Source of the DNA: Verrucomicrobiaceae bacterium UBA2429
GTDB taxonomy: Bacteria > Verrucomicrobiota > Verrucomicrobiia > Verrucomicrobiales > Verrucomicrobiaceae
Assembly: GCA_002343505.1 (NCBI GenBank)
Contig: DDQZ01000047.1
Location: forward strand, 1-24,071
Direction of reading: 5' to 3'
Length of the DNA: 24,071 nt
The notes beneath the pieces were generated by a model. That model searched no databases and was not told the origin of the DNA. It saw nothing but the letters and a program-made list of their open reading frames with translations. Each line of letters opens with the position of its first letter. The stretch's first letter is position 1. Below are positions 22,261-24,071 of this stretch, piece after piece. A program made the position numbers and the translations under genes.

Positions 22261-23856
22261 ATGATAGATGCCTCCTTCCAACTTGCCGGCGGTCTGGGAT
22301 TGTTCCTGCTGGGCATGGCGCTGCTCACCGAAGGCTTGCGTGTCATGGCGGGCGAGACGCTGCGCCGCGCCCTGGTTCGTTTCACCGGGACCCCCCTCAA
22401 GGCCTTCGGCTCCGGCGCGCTGGTGACGCTGCTGGCGCAGTCCTCCAGCGCCACGACAGTCACCGTCATCGGATTCGTCAGCGCGGGTCTGCTGACGTTT
22501 CCGCAGGCCATCGGCGTGGTCATGGGCGCCAGCCTGGGCACCACGGGCACGGGCTGGTTGGTGGCTCTGCTCGGCCTCAAGATCAAACTCGGCCTCTACG
22601 CGCTGCCCCTGGTTGGCCTGGGGGCTTTTCTGCGGCTGCTGACACACGGAGGGCGGGCGGCGTTTGGGACGGCGCTGGCAGGCTTCGGCATCATCTTCCT
22701 GGGCATAGACTTCATGCAGGAGGCGATGGCGGAGCTGTCCAAAGTCTTCCGTCCCGCCGACCTGCCCCATGACTTCACAGGGCACCTGCTCGCCATGCTG
22801 CTGGGCATCGGCCTCACCCTCTTGCTGCAATCCTCCAGCGCCGCCATGGCCACCACCCTCACCGCCCTTCACACCGGAGCCATCCACTTTGACCAGGCCG
22901 CCTCGGTGACGGTCGGCGCGGCCATCGGCACCACGGTCACCGGTGTGCTGGCGGCGCTCGGCGGCAGCGTGCCGGCGAAGCGGACGGCCCTGGCCCATGT
23001 CATCTTCAACCTGGCCACCGGCCTGCTCGCCCTCTCCATGCTCCCCTGGTATCTGCGCGCCATCAGCCATGCCCAGGCCCGCTGGGGGCTGGACACCGGC
23101 GCGGTGAGCCTTGCCGCTTTCCACACAGCCTTCATCCTCGCGGGAGTGGTGCTTTTCCTGCCCTGGACACGCCCCTTCGCGCGCGGCATCGAGCGCCTTC
23201 TCAAAGACAAGGGGCCGCGCCTCACCAGGCATCTGGACAAATCCCTCCTCCACACAGCTCCTGTGGCTCTGGAAGCCGTGCGGCGCTCGCTTTCCGAAAC
23301 CGCGTGCGAGCTTTTCCGCGCCCTGCGCAGATGCCTGGACGCGTCCGCCGCGCCGATGGCGGAGGCGCAGCGCATGGAAATCACTTCAGCCCTGCGGGAG
23401 ACACAGCATTTCATCGCCAAAATCCCGGTGCGGCCGGGCAATGAAAAACTCTCCCTGGCGCGCATCTCCGAGCTGCACGCGCTGGACCACCTGCTGCGCC
23501 TCCAGCCCCGGCTCGACGCGCCCGCAGGCGTGCTGGAAATGCTCAGGCACGAGCGCCTCAAAGAGGCTGCGGCCATGACAGGCGCCATCCTGGAGAAAGC
23601 CGTGTCCGGCCTCATCGCAGGCGGCCCCGCCTCCCACTGGGTGGCGGAAATCGAAACGCAATCCACCGCGCTCGCCGCCCTGCGCAGGCAGGAGCGCGCC
23701 GCCATCCTGCGCCAGACCGCAGGGGGCGACTGGACGCCTGCGAAGTCCCTGGAAATGCTCGACGCCCTGCACTGGCTCGACCACGCCAGCTATCATGCCT
23801 GGCGCATCTGCCACTACCTGGCCGATGGCGAAAACGGAGCAGGCCCGGCCTCCTGA
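22261..23856 (+). CDS. Na/Pi cotransporter family protein (NptA/YjbB type)
   Basis: The 531-residue product has about nine membrane helices in its first 310 residues, with the two inverted-repeat signatures of the PNaS family: Q60-SSSATT followed by MGASLGTTGTG, and Q190-SSSAAM followed by VGAAIGTTVTG. The C-terminal part (about 325-531) is helical and cytoplasmic, resembling the PhoU-like domain often fused to bacterial members. Members move phosphate with sodium; the E. coli relative YjbB exports phosphate when overproduced. The direction here is unknown. The ATG at 22261 opens directly into the first helix and has no clear ribosome binding site. It diverges from the ArsC-like gene, and a possible hairpin follows the stop. 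Confidence 0.93.
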   Translation: MIDASFQLAGGLGLFLLGMALLTEGLRVMAGETLRRALVRFTGTPLKAFGSGALVTLLAQSSSATTVTVIGFVSAGLLTFPQAIGVVMGASLGTTGTGWLVALLGLKIKLGLYALPLVGLGAFLRLLTHGGRAAFGTALAGFGIIFLGIDFMQEAMAELSKVFRPADLPHDFTGHLLAMLLGIGLTLLLQSSSAAMATTLTALHTGAIHFDQAASVTVGAAIGTTVTGVLAALGGSVPAKRTALAHVIFNLATGLLALSMLPWYLRAISHAQARWGLDTGAVSLAAFHTAFILAGVVLFLPWTRPFARGIERLLKDKGPRLTRHLDKSLLHTAPVALEAVRRSLSETACELFRALRRCLDASAAPMAEAQRMEITSALRETQHFIAKIPVRPGNEKLSLARISELHALDHLLRLQPRLDAPAGVLEMLRHERLKEAAAMTGAILEKAVSGLIAGGPASHWVAEIETQSTALAALRRQERAAILRQTAGGDWTPAKSLEMLDALHWLDHASYHAWRICHYLADGENGAGPAS

Positions 23857-23894
23857 CGAGCATTGGGTCCATCTTCGACAAGTCATCAACGTGT

Positions 23895-23933
23895 CTGCGG
23901 CAAGTGTCCGGTGACAAAAGGATTTGCCGGCAG
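23895..23933 (+). terminator. Candidate hairpin downstream of the cotransporter gene
   Basis: Arms ctgcggcaa (23895-23903) and ttgccggcag (23924-23933) pair with one bulged base around a 20-base loop, 38 bases after the stop at 23856. No T-run follows, so its role as terminator is uncertain. Confidence 0.3.
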
Positions 23934-23977
23934 ATGAAAAGACCGGGCCAATTTTGCCACCGCGCAAAAAAATCCTC

Positions 23978-24006
23978 TCGACATTTCTCTCCCCTTCTGA
24001 TGGGAT
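23978..24006 (+). promoter_or_regulatory. Possible sigma-70-like promoter at window end
   Basis: tcgaca (23978-23983, five of six to TTGACA) and tgggat (24001-24006, three of six to TATAAT) are spaced by 17 bases in a clearly AT-richer stretch. An ATG at 24065 could begin the gene it serves, but only two codons lie inside the window. The rest of 23857-24071 shows no gene. Confidence 0.25.
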
Positions 24007-24071
24007 CGCTTTAATTCGATCAATAAAAGCCGAGCGCGCCAGACCATTAGTCATCCCACGCCTCATGACCT

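Overview
The window is a GC-rich stretch of bacterial chromosome whose gene content points to Verrucomicrobiota (a Prosthecobacter/Verrucomicrobium-like member of the PVC group). This is inferred from protein style, not from a marker gene: large secreted proteins built from delta-60/Calx-beta and Ca-binding TSP3-like repeats, a Tat-exported Gfo/Idh/MocA oxidoreductase, a hypothetical protein of a type I recall from Planctomycetes and Verrucomicrobia, and start codons that mostly lack Shine-Dalgarno sequences. I see no rRNA, tRNA, transposase, integrase or CRISPR array.

Layout. (1) 1-7510: a secreted multidomain beta-rich protein (+); a convergent DUF58/vWA-like protein (-); then a plus-strand run of an LptF/LptG-type permease with an extra N-terminal membrane module, a conserved hypothetical protein, and a secreted C39-like cysteine peptidase. 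(2) 7548-12718, minus strand: a compact three-gene unit. The first gene encodes a 1279-residue secreted protein with TSP3/EF-hand-like Ca repeats, two Ig-like domains, a 15-proline tract, a segment with 36 cysteines and a distinct C-terminal region. The second overlaps it by 4 bases and encodes a secreted protein with a C-terminal membrane anchor. The third encodes a small membrane protein with a Gly/Cys-rich cluster. Base composition falls from very GC-rich to about 45-47% GC in sampled 60-base lines, beginning just after the cysteine-rich segment and running through the second gene. (3) 13067-19516, minus strand: a lipoprotein, a STAS-domain protein, a GAF-SpoIIE phosphatase, grpE, dnaJ, a glutaredoxin-like protein and an ammonium transporter, closed by a strong intrinsic terminator. 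(4) 19637-23856: a secreted cyanophycinase-like S51 peptidase (+), a Tat-exported oxidoreductase (+), an ArsC/Spx-like protein (-) and a Na/Pi-type cotransporter (+). The window ends in a probable promoter region for a gene that lies almost wholly outside.

Working together. STAS plus PP2C phosphatase form two parts of a partner-switching signal module, with no anti-sigma kinase in sight. GrpE-DnaJ is the usual co-chaperone pair, without dnaK nearby. The best candidate for an undescribed system is the three-gene unit at 7548-12718. Its modular secreted protein, composition break and translationally coupled anchored partner resemble an exchangeable surface module, but I recognise no toxin or enzyme domain in it.
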